Counted from the stretch's first letter, positions 25,006 through 32,680 are shown. The stretch: 64,000 nucleotides of DNA from Anaerolineae bacterium (GCA_023384415.1 JAHDWJ010000001.1:208799-272798); one strand, 5' to 3'. Notes: generated from the letters alone by a model not told the origin. Translations and numbers: made by a program.

Positions 25006-28000
25006 TTATGCCCTGGTCAAAGCGTGGCGCAAAATCTCCGCCGGATGGTGGGCCAGCCGCCCGGTGCCAAATTGGATTTGTTGACGGCAGCTTGTGCCTG
25101 CGGCCGCGATCCATACCTGCTCCCCAGCCGCCCGCACCGCCGGAAACAGCCGCCGCTCCCCCATCTGCCGGGAAATCTCCAAATGCTCTACCTCGTAGCC
25201 AAAAGAGCCAGCCATGCCGCAGCAGCCTGAATCTACCTCAGTGACGGTGACATTGGGCAGCAGGTTGAGGGTGCGATGGGCCGGTTGGGTGCCCACCAAC
25301 GCTTTTTGGTGGCAGTGCCCGTGCAGGAGAATGTGGCGAGGGGTAGGGTCAAAAGAGAGGGCAAGCTGCTTCTCATCAGCCAGGTGGGCCAGAAATTCCT
25401 CAAAGGTGTACACATAAGGAGCAACGAAGGCCGGCCGCTGATCCCCCGGCAGCAGGGCGGCATATTCATCGCGCAGGGTCAGGATGCTGCTCGGCTCCAG
25501 ACCAATGATGGGGATGCCCCGAGCGGCGAAGGAAACCAGGTGGCCCAGAATGTGGGCTGCGGCCGCACGTGCCTCTTTCAGCATCCCTTTAGACACAAAG
25601 GGGCGTCCTTCATCCAGATGACCGGTAGGGATAACGGTGAATCCAGCCGCTTCTAACAGTTCGGTGGCCGCAATGGCGATGTGGGGTTCGTTATAGGTGG
25701 TGAAGGTGTCGTTGAAGAGGGCCAGTTTGCGAGTTTGCGAGTTTGCGAGTGGGCGAGGGGGTGCGGGTAAAATCGTTGTGTCCCTGTGTTGCCGTGTCTC
25801 TGTGTCTCTCCTCTTATACCACGCCAGATAATTCTCACGGGCGAAGGGGGGAAGTGGGCGTTGGGCAGTCAGAGCGAGGGTTTTCTCTAGCAGGCGGCGG
25901 GTGATGGGGTGGGTGAGCAGGCGGTTGATGAGAGGAGCTATGCGGCCGCTGCTGAGTCGGCTCCAGCGGCCAATGTGTCCCAAAACCCAATCTCGCCAGG
26001 GCAGCCCAACCTCGGCATGATACTGGTCTAAAAACAACGCCCTGGCCCAGGCCATATCCACCGCCGAAGGGCATTCGGCTTTACATGCTTTGCAGGAGAT
26101 GCAGAGGTCGAGAGATTGAGAGATGGAGAGACTAGAGACTGAAGATTGGAGACTGCTAACTGCTAACTGCCCACTGCTAACTGCTTCCCCGCCAGTGGTT
26201 AAAAACAGACGCAATAGATTGGCGCGGCCGCGAGTGCTGTGTTCTTCTTCACGAGTCACCATAAAAGAGGGGCACATCGTCCCACTGGCTCGTTTGCGGC
26301 ATACCCCGGCCCCGTTGCATTCAACGGCAATAGCCGCCAGAGGGGTGGGGGGATGGGGGGATGGGATGACGCGAAGAGAATGGATTAATGGAACCGGTGC
26401 AGTAGAATCTGCTTCCCCTACCTGAGCTAACTGAACAATATTGCCGGGATTCAGCCGGTTATCGGGGTCAAAGATGCGTTTGACCTGCTGGTAGAGCTGG
26501 TACAACTCAGGGCCGAAGAAGGTGGGATTGAGCCAGCTTCGGCTGCGGCCGTCCCCATGTTCACTGGATAACGCCCCGCCATAATTTTTAACCAGCGCGG
26601 CCGCGTGCCGGGCAATCAGCGGCATTTTGGCGATCTCCTGGGCCTGGTTCACATTGATCAACGGGCGAAAATGCAAACAACCCGCGCTGGCATGGGCATA
26701 ATAAGTCACGGGCGTCCCCAACTCCTGGCAAAACTGCTCAATCCCAGCCACATAAGCCGCCAGATGTTCTACCGGCACGGCCGCATCCTCAATGAACGGG
26801 ATCGGCTTGACACCCCCCTTGAGGGACATTAACAACCCCAGGCTGACCTTCCGCACCTGCCACACCGCTTTTTGCCGGGCCGCATCCAGCAAGGGGAGTA
26901 CCGTTGTCGCCCCCATTGTTTGCCGTTGGAGGGTGGCGATCTGGTTGGCCAGTTCAGCCTGACTCTCTCCCTGGTACTCCGCCAGCAGCAGGCAGTGAGG
27001 CTGCCCTTCTATAAATTGGGGGAGCAGGCGGGCGTAGGCGGGCACATCCCGGCACAGGGTCAGGCTGAGATGATCCATCAGCTCTACCGCTGACGGGTTG
27101 GTCTCTAAAATGGTGGGCACAGCCTGGAGTGCGGTAGGTAAATCGGCAAAATGGATAACGGCCAGGGCAGTATGGGTGGGCAGCGGCACCAGGTTAAGGG
27201 TGAGGTCGGTGATGAGGGCCAGGGTGCCTTCTGAGCCACAGATGAGGCTGGCTACGTTGAAGCGGGGATCGGGGGGGTGATGGAAGCTCAGTGAACTATC
27301 TGGAGAGTGTGCCAGAAAACGATCCAGATTGTACCCGCCACAGCGGCGCCAATGGCGGGGTGTGCCGTCGCGAATAATGGCCTGGTTGGTGGGGTTACGG
27401 ATGAGAGCGGCGAGCTGCCGGTAAATTTCTCCTTCGCGGCCGCTTTGCCCTATTTTTTGCTCTACCTGCCGCTCATACAGGGGGGCCAAATGGGCTGATG
27501 AACCATCGTTCAGCAGTACGTTCATCTGGCGCAGATGGTCAACGGTGAGGCCGTAGCGGATGGAGTGGCTGCCGGTGCTGTTGTTGGCGACGATACCACC
27601 GAGGCCGGCCCGGTTGCTGCTGGCGGGGTCGGGGCCAAATTGGAGACGATGCGGCCGCAGCCATTCATTAAGGTCATCCAACACCACCCCTGGCTGCACC
27701 CGTACCCACCGCTCTTCCCGGCTAAAATCGAGAATGGCATCCAGGTAGCGGCTGAAATCAATAACCAGGGCCTCATTGACCGCCTGCCCGGCCAGGCTGC
27801 TCCCGGCGGTACGGGGCAAAAGGGGGAGTTGGAATTGATGGGCCAGGACTGCGGCCGCCATCACATCTTCTACCGTTTGGGGCAGCAGGACCCCCAGGGG
27901 CATCACCTGATACAGGCTGGCGTCGGTGCTGTACAGGGTGCGGCTCACTGGGTCCAGGCGTAATTCACCGGCAAGTTGGGGGCGGAGCGCGGCCGCGAAA

Positions 28001-28035
28001 TCAGCCAATCGTTCAGAAACGGGCATGGGGGGCAT
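25006..28035 (-). CDS. FAD-linked oxidase fused to Fe-S and CCG domains (glycolate/lactate oxidase-like)
   Basis: The 1009-residue fusion begins with an FAD-binding domain (about 25-250: PRTAGSSLAGQAVNEALVID, DPASSNRAGLGGIVANNSTG) and an FAD-oxidase C-terminal domain up to about 540 (YYAHASAGCLHFRPL, SSEHGDGRSRS). A 4Fe-4S region follows with a first cysteine set around CNGAGVCRKRASGTMCPS and a second LCISCKACKAECPS. It ends with two heterodisulfide-reductase-like units: the first has lost its CCG (LDEGRPFVSKGM) and the second keeps it (DSGCCGMAGSFGYE). Relatives oxidise glycolate, D-lactate or D-2-hydroxyglutarate. Two linkers (near residues 635-650 and 735-775) are encoded by DNA that looks like the intergenic phrase repeats of this genome. 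Start at 28035 or 28026; no clear ribosome binding site. Confidence 0.88.
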   Translation of the reverse strand: MPPMPVSERLADFAAALRPQLAGELRLDPVSRTLYSTDASLYQVMPLGVLLPQTVEDVMAAAVLAHQFQLPLLPRTAGSSLAGQAVNEALVIDFSRYLDAILDFSREERWVRVQPGVVLDDLNEWLRPHRLQFGPDPASSNRAGLGGIVANNSTGSHSIRYGLTVDHLRQMNVLLNDGSSAHLAPLYERQVEQKIGQSGREGEIYRQLAALIRNPTNQAIIRDGTPRHWRRCGGYNLDRFLAHSPDSSLSFHHPPDPRFNVASLICGSEGTLALITDLTLNLVPLPTHTALAVIHFADLPTALQAVPTILETNPSAVELMDHLSLTLCRDVPAYARLLPQFIEGQPHCLLLAEYQGESQAELANQIATLQRQTMGATTVLPLLDAARQKAVWQVRKVSLGLLMSLKGGVKPIPFIEDAAVPVEHLAAYVAGIEQFCQELGTPVTYYAHASAGCLHFRPLINVNQAQEIAKMPLIARHAAALVKNYGGALSSEHGDGRSRSWLNPTFFGPELYQLYQQVKRIFDPDNRLNPGNIVQLAQVGEADSTAPVPLIHSLRVIPSPHPPTPLAAIAVECNGAGVCRKRASGTMCPSFMVTREEEHSTRGRANLLRLFLTTGGEAVSSGQLAVSSLQSSVSSLSISQSLDLCISCKACKAECPSAVDMAWARALFLDQYHAEVGLPWRDWVLGHIGRWSRLSSGRIAPLINRLLTHPITRRLLEKTLALTAQRPLPPFARENYLAWYKRRDTETRQHRDTTILPAPPRPLANSQTRKLALFNDTFTTYNEPHIAIAATELLEAAGFTVIPTGHLDEGRPFVSKGMLKEARAAAAHILGHLVSFAARGIPIIGLEPSSILTLRDEYAALLPGDQRPAFVAPYVYTFEEFLAHLADEKQLALSFDPTPRHILLHGHCHQKALVGTQPAHRTLNLLPNVTVTEVDSGCCGMAGSFGYEVEHLEISRQMGERRLFPAVRAAGEQVWIAAAGTSCRQQIQFGTGRLAHHPAEILRHALTRA

Positions 28036-28237
28036 GGGGTGGGAACTCAGGGGAACCTGGGAAAATTGGGCCAGCTGTTTGTTGCCAAAAACCGTAGGCC
28101 AGTACAGAATAGCGTGGTAAAGGGATAGAGCAGCAAAGTGGCAGAGTGCAAGAGATAATTCGTGCCTATTCGTGTCATTTATGGCCCTTTCCTTTACTCA
28201 CTCCTCAGCACTCAGTCCTTATCAAGGAGATTGTACG

Positions 28238-28447
28238 ATGGAAGATCAAGCTCGTCACGACATCCGCCGCTTACTAAAGGGGTTTGGCATTGAAGCAGAT
28301 GAAACTGTTATGGCCCACCTGGCATCCAATCCAGGCTTGCCAACTTTACGCCTGCGCCTTACCCTGGAAGATTTGACTGATTACGGTGACATACCACTCA
28401 AACAACCTCTGTTCGTCCAGGTCGAAGGAGAAGTTAATAATAATTAA
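28238..28447 (+). CDS. Small conserved-looking protein of unknown function (69 aa)
   Basis: I do not recognise it. It is an acidic 69-residue protein with a helical start (QARHDIRRLLKGFGIEADET) and a strand-rich end (LRLRLTLEDLTDYGDIP, FVQVEGEV), reading like a small folded domain. AAGGAG lies nine bases before the ATG, which decides the start. The stop codon is three bases before GTTAGGC at 28450, the left edge of the integron cassette array, so the array was inserted immediately after this gene. Confidence 0.7.
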   Translation: MEDQARHDIRRLLKGFGIEADETVMAHLASNPGLPTLRLRLTLEDLTDYGDIPLKQPLFVQVEGEVNNN

Positions 28448-28500
28448 TTGTTAGGCGGCCGGCCAAGTCATCCCCGTATTACTGCACGGGGGTAACGGCC

Positions 28501-28582
28501 GCCTAACAACCAATAAAGCCGACGCGATGAGGTTGAGGGGAACAACCGTGTTGGTCTGGCGCGGCTTATCTCCCCGTTAGGC
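28501..28582 (+). repeat. attC site 1
   Basis: R'' GCCTAAC (28501-28507), L'' AAGCCGACGC, L' GCGCGGCTT and R' GTTAGGC (28576-28582). L'' and L' pair perfectly if one A (the extrahelical base in AAGCCG-A-CGC) is bulged out, as in known attC sites; the L'' core AAGCCGACG is the same as in the aadA cassette sites. An inner hairpin GGTTG/CAACC forms the variable terminal structure. Confidence 0.88.
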
Positions 28583-28625
28583 GGTCAGGCAAGTTACTCC
28601 CGTATTACTACAGGGAGTTGCGGCC

Positions 28626-28707
28626 GCCTAACAACCAATAAAGCCGACGCGGTGAGGTTGAGGTGAATGGCTGTGCTGGTCTGGCGCGGCTTATCTCCCC
28701 GTTAGCC
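28626..28707 (+). repeat. attC site 2
   Basis: This 82-bp site has the same length as attC 1 and is roughly 90% identical by eye. R'' is GCCTAAC (28626-28632), L'' and L' are as in site 1, and R' is GTTAGCC (28701-28707). The R'' overlaps a GCGGCCGC octamer at 28620-28627. Confidence 0.88.
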
Positions 28708-28748
28708 TGCTTCATGTAGCGGGCAACGTCAAAAAAGGAGAAGTTGCC

Positions 28749-29915
28749 ATGAGTTCAGCCAGTTATAAACATCGTAGCAGTCGTAAAAGCAAAACAAAGA
28801 AGGGATCAGCCCGCTTTGTCTATCTTGCCATCGCCTTGTGTCTGATCGGTTTGGTCGTTGGGGGGTTTGCGCTCCGTTCATCCCAACCAACAGAGGCATC
28901 CACCAATCCATATGCAGGCATACCAGGTCCAGATGACTGGACGGCCGAAACCCCTGTTCAAATTTACAACCGGAGCAACGGGCAATGGGAGACCATGACC
29001 TATGGGGGCGTGGGGCCAGACATGGAGTTCATTGTTGGTGATTACCTCTACGCCACCACGCCGGAAAGGGGGTCTCTCTTTCTAAAGCCGGAAATAGACA
29101 TCAACCTGTTAGCGGAAACAGACCGCGCCTTTGACCCGGACAACTGGCGGATGCCTGAACCGGATGATGTCGTCTTTCTGTTCCGAAGTTCCTCGAATCA
29201 ACAAAAGGGGCACTGGCTGTTGAAGCATGTCCAACCTGATAGCGAAGTTGTGTTTCAAGGCAAGGTTTGGCAATGGGAGTTGGATGTAGAGAACCAGCGG
29301 TTTGTGGTAAGCGATACGGGGAATGTGTTTGCGCGGGTAACGGCCGTACATCAAGAAACGCATGAAGGTGATGTGCTTGAGCTAACTGTCAAATTTGAGG
29401 GATGTGGAAAGACAGGTGTTATCACTGGCTCAGAAGAACATCCTTTTTTTGTTCTTGATATAGAGCAATACATCCCTATGGTTGATTTGAAACCGGATAT
29501 GGCGTTGCTTACTGATAATGGAACACCAGCTACCGTGATCAAGTTAGAGCCATTAGATGAAACAATGGTAATGTACAACCTTACCGTTGAGCATGTTCAC
29601 AACTATTTCGTTTATTCGGACGAGGGCGATTCAGGAATACTTGTCCACAATACAAACTGCGATATTGATCCAAATAAACTTGCTCACATTTTCGGGAAAG
29701 CTGAGCACAATCTTGACCCCTTTGTCAATTCATTTAGCGGCAACCAAGAGGATGCATTCCGCGCTTTGCAAACTGAGTTTAGTAACGTAGCTGGCAACTA
29801 CACAAATCAGCAATTGAATCAAGGCATTCAAGTGGCAGTCAATGGATATTCTATAACTGTTAGGGGAGCGATTGTTGATGGAACATCTCGAATTGGAACA
29901 GCATTCATTCCTTGA
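28749..29915 (+). CDS. Secreted pretoxin: HINT-like domain with C-terminal toxin domain
   Basis: The 388-residue protein has a basic N-terminus and one membrane/signal helix (FVYLAIALCLIGLVVGGFAL). It then has an uncharacterised region, a HINT-type self-cleavage region (about 195-305: GSEEHPFFV, then LTVEHVHNYFVYSDEGDSGI and LVHN) and an 85-residue C-terminal domain starting DPNKLAHIFGKAEHNL. The LVHN boundary followed by a variable C-terminal domain is the hallmark of polymorphic toxins, and HIFGKxEHNL resembles nuclease-type toxin tips. The usual N-terminal Cys of the HINT domain is not visible: the only cysteines are in the helix, in EGCGKTG and in TNC. Self-cleavage may therefore be lost. 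AAGGAG precedes the ATG. It is the first gene of cassette 3; a probable immunity gene follows at once. Confidence 0.8.
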   Translation: MSSASYKHRSSRKSKTKKGSARFVYLAIALCLIGLVVGGFALRSSQPTEASTNPYAGIPGPDDWTAETPVQIYNRSNGQWETMTYGGVGPDMEFIVGDYLYATTPERGSLFLKPEIDINLLAETDRAFDPDNWRMPEPDDVVFLFRSSSNQQKGHWLLKHVQPDSEVVFQGKVWQWELDVENQRFVVSDTGNVFARVTAVHQETHEGDVLELTVKFEGCGKTGVITGSEEHPFFVLDIEQYIPMVDLKPDMALLTDNGTPATVIKLEPLDETMVMYNLTVEHVHNYFVYSDEGDSGILVHNTNCDIDPNKLAHIFGKAEHNLDPFVNSFSGNQEDAFRALQTEFSNVAGNYTNQQLNQGIQVAVNGYSITVRGAIVDGTSRIGTAFIP

Positions 29916-29926
29916 TAGGAGACACT

Positions 29927-30349
29927 ATGAAGTCTATGAATACCTTTGAACAAGCTGTGATGGACAAATTGCTTTGGGGAGATGACTTAGTGTTAAGTGA
30001 ACTGCGCGAGCAGCTTGCAAAAGCTGTAGTCAAGGAGCGTGAATTAACAGGGACTGGTTTTTATTTGACTTTTTCGCTTCCTGAAGACAGTAGAAAACTC
30101 ACTGACCAAGTCCCTAATGTAAAATCTGATTTTTGCTTTGGTGATATTAATGCGGAAATTGAGAATCTGGAAAATGGAGCAAGTTTTCTAATTTGGGTTA
30201 AGGGTGGGAAACTGAATATACTTGAAGGGTATTCCTATCATGGAACATGGCCTGAAACAATTGAGGGTTTTCACATCGAGTATTTTTCAGAACCAAGAGA
30301 TATGACTAAATTGCGAGAACAATGGTTAAGTTCTCCTGCCGCTTGTTAG
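29927..30349 (+). CDS. Probable immunity protein for the adjacent pretoxin
   Basis: This 140-residue cytosolic protein starts 11 bases after the pretoxin stop, with ATAGGAG before the ATG at 29927. It has a helical start (FEQAVMDKLLWGDDLVLSEL) and a strand-rich core (GTGFYLTFSLPE, FLIWVKGGKLNILEGYSYHG, TWPE). Its size, acidic character, AT-rich codons and position directly after a HINT pretoxin are those of an immunity protein that would neutralise the toxin tip in the producing cell. The LEGYSYHGTWPE segment is reminiscent of a recurrent immunity family, but I cannot name it with certainty. Confidence 0.7.
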   Translation: MKSMNTFEQAVMDKLLWGDDLVLSELREQLAKAVVKERELTGTGFYLTFSLPEDSRKLTDQVPNVKSDFCFGDINAEIENLENGASFLIWVKGGKLNILEGYSYHGTWPETIEGFHIEYFSEPRDMTKLREQWLSSPAAC

Positions 30350-30393
30350 TAACTATCCTAGACAGGTATTAACAAATATGTTAACATTGCATC

Positions 30394-30723
30394 ATGGATT
30401 GGGAAATTCTCTATTACAATGAAGATGTGCAGGAGGTACTCAACGATTGGCCTGTAGGCATCCGTGCATTCTACGCCAGAGTAACCGAACGAATGATCAC
30501 CTTTGGCCCGAATTTGGGAATGCCGTTTACACGAAGTATAGGCAAAGGCTTGTTTGAAATTCGAGCAAGGGGCAAAGAAGGCATTGGTCGAGCTTTTTTC
30601 TGCACAATCGTGGATCAGAGAATTGTCATTCTTCATGCGTTTATCAAAAAGTCGCAGAAAACACCCAAAAAAGAGCTAGATATTGCGCATCAAAGAATGA
30701 ATGACGTTAAGACAAACTGGTGA
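30394..30723 (+). CDS. HigB/RelE-type toxin (phage Gp49-like)
   Basis: A 109-residue toxin of the RelE superfamily, Gp49-like branch. It has the pattern GMPFTRSIGKGLFEIRARGK, then GRAFFCTIVDQRIVILHAFIKKSQKTPKKELDIAHQR. The alternating strands, the basic RxR and the KKSQKTPKKEL motif are standard for HigB-type ribosome-dependent mRNA endonucleases. The antitoxin gene follows nine bases later. Toxin-first order is the HigBA order. Such pairs are frequent in chromosomal integron cassettes, where they are thought to stabilise the array. Confidence 0.88.
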   Translation: MDWEILYYNEDVQEVLNDWPVGIRAFYARVTERMITFGPNLGMPFTRSIGKGLFEIRARGKEGIGRAFFCTIVDQRIVILHAFIKKSQKTPKKELDIAHQRMNDVKTNW

Positions 30724-30731
30724 GGTGGAAC

Positions 30732-31025
30732 ATGAAATCACATGATGAAATGATAAAAGAGTGGAAGCAAGACCCTGCATTCCAAGAAGAATATGATGCA
30801 CTTGAGGCTGAATTCCTGCTTTTTGACGAGTTGTTGAATGCAAGAAAAGAAGCAGGATTAACTCAAGCTGATGTTGCCGAGAGAATGGGAACACAAACAT
30901 CAGCAATAACTAGATTAGAAGCAGGTGGTGGTAGCAACAAGCATTCTCCTTCTGTAGCTACCTTGCGTAAATATGCCGAAGCTGTTGGCTGCCAGTTAGA
31001 AATTCGTTTGGTACGCCAGCAATAA
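30732..31025 (+). CDS. HigA-type XRE-family antitoxin
   Basis: This 97-residue protein pairs with the preceding toxin. An N-terminal helical part (MKSHDEMIKEWKQDPAFQEE) is followed by a helix-turn-helix domain (ARKEAGLTQADVAERMGTQT, SAITRLEAGGGSNKHSPSVA, TLRKYAEAVG). It should bind the toxin and repress their promoter. GAGGTGG before the ATG at 30732 decides the start; a GTG overlapping the toxin stop at 30720 is an alternative. The attC site of the cassette begins 28 bases after its stop codon. Confidence 0.87.
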   Translation: MKSHDEMIKEWKQDPAFQEEYDALEAEFLLFDELLNARKEAGLTQADVAERMGTQTSAITRLEAGGGSNKHSPSVATLRKYAEAVGCQLEIRLVRQQ

Positions 31026-31052
31026 ATTCAACTTCGAGTAGCCTATCAAACA

Positions 31053-31158
31053 GGCTAACATGGCATGAACCAGACGCGGCGAGTATTTGGTAATTCAAGC
31101 GGCGCGGTTAGAGCAAAGTTGTTCTAATCGCGCCGCGCTGGTTATGCGGGCGTTGGGC
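31053..31158 (+). repeat. attC site 3
   Basis: R'' GGCTAAC (31053-31059), L'' AACCAGACGCGGCG (31068-31081), L' CGCCGCGCTGGTT (31131-31143) and R' GTTGGGC (31152-31158). L'' and L' pair perfectly with a single bulged A (AACCAG-A-CGCGGCG). Its sequence is quite different from sites 1 and 2, as expected for a cassette of other origin, and its R'' complements the GTTAGCC at 28701. Confidence 0.88.
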
Positions 31159-31253
31159 GGGCGACACTGGCGGTGGCATATACGGCGCGGGTTTGGTTAA
31201 GCGGTTTTTGGGCAAAGGGGGTGTTGGGTGGGTAACGGCCGCTCATCCAGGTC

Positions 31254-31340
31254 GCCCAACAACACTTCCAGCCGACCGCCTGGCACGCGGGTTTTTACAA
31301 GTTTTGGTCATAACGGCGGCGGCTGAAACAGGCGTTCAAG
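31254..31340 (+). repeat. attC site 4
   Basis: R'' GCCCAAC (31254-31260) complements GTTGGGC at 31152. L'' CAGCCGACCGCC (31269-31280) and L' GGCGGCGGCTG (31315-31325) pair perfectly with one bulged A. The last box GTTCAAG (31334-31340) keeps the invariant GTT but not the RRRY part, which is acceptable for the final site of an array. The ribosome binding site of the glycosidase gene starts inside it. Confidence 0.8.
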
Positions 31341-31348
31341 GGGGGTTT

Positions 31349-32665
31349 ATGGCTCGCGCAACGATGTATTTTCCGCCGGATTTTCTCTGGGGAACAGCCA
31401 CTTCTTCCCACCAGGTGGAAGGGAATAATGAAAATAATGATTGGTGGGCCTGGGAGCAGGAAGAGGGGCGTATCCTCAATGGGGATAAGTCCGGGGTGGC
31501 CTGTGATTGGTGGGCCAATGCGGAACGGGATTTTGATCACGCGGCCGCACTGCATACCAACGCCCATCGCCTTTCTCTGGAATGGAGTCGAATTGAGCCA
31601 GAACCGAGTGTATTTAACGCGGCCGCGCTCGACCGGTACCGGGCGATGCTCCAGGGACTCCATGACCGAGGCATTGAGCCGATGGTCACTTTGCACCACT
31701 TCACCAACCCCCGCTGGCTGGGAGAAAAAGGGGATTTTGACTCTGACCTGATGGTGGATTATTTCCAACGGTACACGACTCAGGTGGTGGACAAATTAGG
31801 GGATTTGATCCCTAAGTGGGTGACAATTAACGAACCGCTGATCTATCTGTTTTTTCGCTACCTGGGAAATGAGTTCCCGGCCCCCCGGCAAAAGGGGTGG
31901 GGAGCGGCCCGGCGGGCTATCCATACGATGCTGAAATGCCACGCGGCCGCCTACCACACCATCAAAGAGAGTTATCCCGAATCACTTATTGGCGTAGCTG
32001 CCCACATCCGCCCCATCCAACCCCCCGCTGATGGTGGCCGCCTGGATCATTATTGGGCACGGCAGATGGATTGGCTGTTCAACGATATGTGGCTGGAAGC
32101 GATGCGCGATGGGCGTATCAGAGGGATATTGGGAAGGGGGACCATCAAAGGGTTGGCTGGAACCTATGATTACCTGGGGCTTAACTATTACAGCCGCTCC
32201 CTCATCCGTTTTCCCCGGACACAGCCAGAGCCATGCCCAGATGGGGCTGAGATGAGTGATATGAACTTCATGGAAAATTACCCGGCAGGAATGTTTCACT
32301 CCATTAAGCGGCTGCTGCGCTACCAAAAACCCATCTACATCACCGAAAATGGACTGCCCGACAAAGAAGATAGGCTGCGGCCAGCTTACCTCATCGCCCA
32401 TCTGCGGGAAATCTGGCGGGCTATCAGCTTTAATTTCCCGGTGATGGGGTATTACCATTGGAGCCTGGTGGATAATTTTGAGTGGGAGCGAGGCTGGAGC
32501 CAGCGATTTGGCCTGATTGGGTTAGACCTCGGGACCCAGGAGCGGCAGTGGCGCCCCAGTGCCCACCTATACGCCCAAATTTGCCGCGACTACGCCCTCA
32601 GCAGCGACCTGACAGAACAGTATGCCCCCACTTTACTGCCTGTCTTATTCCCTGGCAACAGTTAG
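31349..32665 (+). CDS. Glycoside hydrolase family 1 (beta-glucosidase-like)
   Basis: This 438-residue cytosolic enzyme would hydrolyse beta-linked gluco- or galactosides with retention. The family 1 hallmarks are all present: FLWGTATSSHQVEGNN at the start, the acid/base Glu in WVTINEPL, the nucleophile Glu in YITENGLPDKED, and the end DNFEWERGWSQRFGLIGLD. Length is normal. The ATG at 31349 follows AAGGGGGG; a longer open frame from 31193 runs through attC site 4 and is not credible. It begins eight bases after the last attC box, so the gene may once have had another promoter and may now be expressed from the cassette side. It contains three GCGGCCGC octamers, unlike the cassette genes. Confidence 0.93.
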   Translation: MARATMYFPPDFLWGTATSSHQVEGNNENNDWWAWEQEEGRILNGDKSGVACDWWANAERDFDHAAALHTNAHRLSLEWSRIEPEPSVFNAAALDRYRAMLQGLHDRGIEPMVTLHHFTNPRWLGEKGDFDSDLMVDYFQRYTTQVVDKLGDLIPKWVTINEPLIYLFFRYLGNEFPAPRQKGWGAARRAIHTMLKCHAAAYHTIKESYPESLIGVAAHIRPIQPPADGGRLDHYWARQMDWLFNDMWLEAMRDGRIRGILGRGTIKGLAGTYDYLGLNYYSRSLIRFPRTQPEPCPDGAEMSDMNFMENYPAGMFHSIKRLLRYQKPIYITENGLPDKEDRLRPAYLIAHLREIWRAISFNFPVMGYYHWSLVDNFEWERGWSQRFGLIGLDLGTQERQWRPSAHLYAQICRDYALSSDLTEQYAPTLLPVLFPGNS

Positions 32666-32680
32666 TTTTCAATTTCAAGG

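Larger units (their letters stand above)
28450..31340 (+). mobile_element. Integron-like gene cassette array without integrase (CALIN)
   Basis: Four attC sites in one orientation divide this stretch into four cassettes: 28451-28576 (126 bp), 28577-28701 (125 bp), 28702-31152 (2451 bp) and 31153-31334 (182 bp). In each cassette the first bases (TTAGGC, TTAGGC, TTAGCC, TTGGGC) are the exact complement of the R'' box of the attC at its far end (GCCTAA, GCCTAA, GGCTAA, GCCCAA). This is the diagnostic mark of cassettes inserted by an integron integrase. Only the third carries genes. The left boundary GTTAGGC at 28450-28456 has no attC before it and acts like an attI or secondary site. No tyrosine recombinase gene is present in the window. 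Confidence 0.88.

Noticed and set aside
28450..28707. Reading attC 1 and 2 as ordinary tandem terminators or REP elements
   Set aside because: They lack T-runs, have the exact R''-L''-L'-R' layout with a bulged base, and the cassette-end complement rule holds at all four sites.
31193..31348. A 52-residue extension of the glycosidase
   Set aside because: It is translated from attC site 4; the ribosome binding site AAGGGGGG and family alignment support the ATG at 31349.
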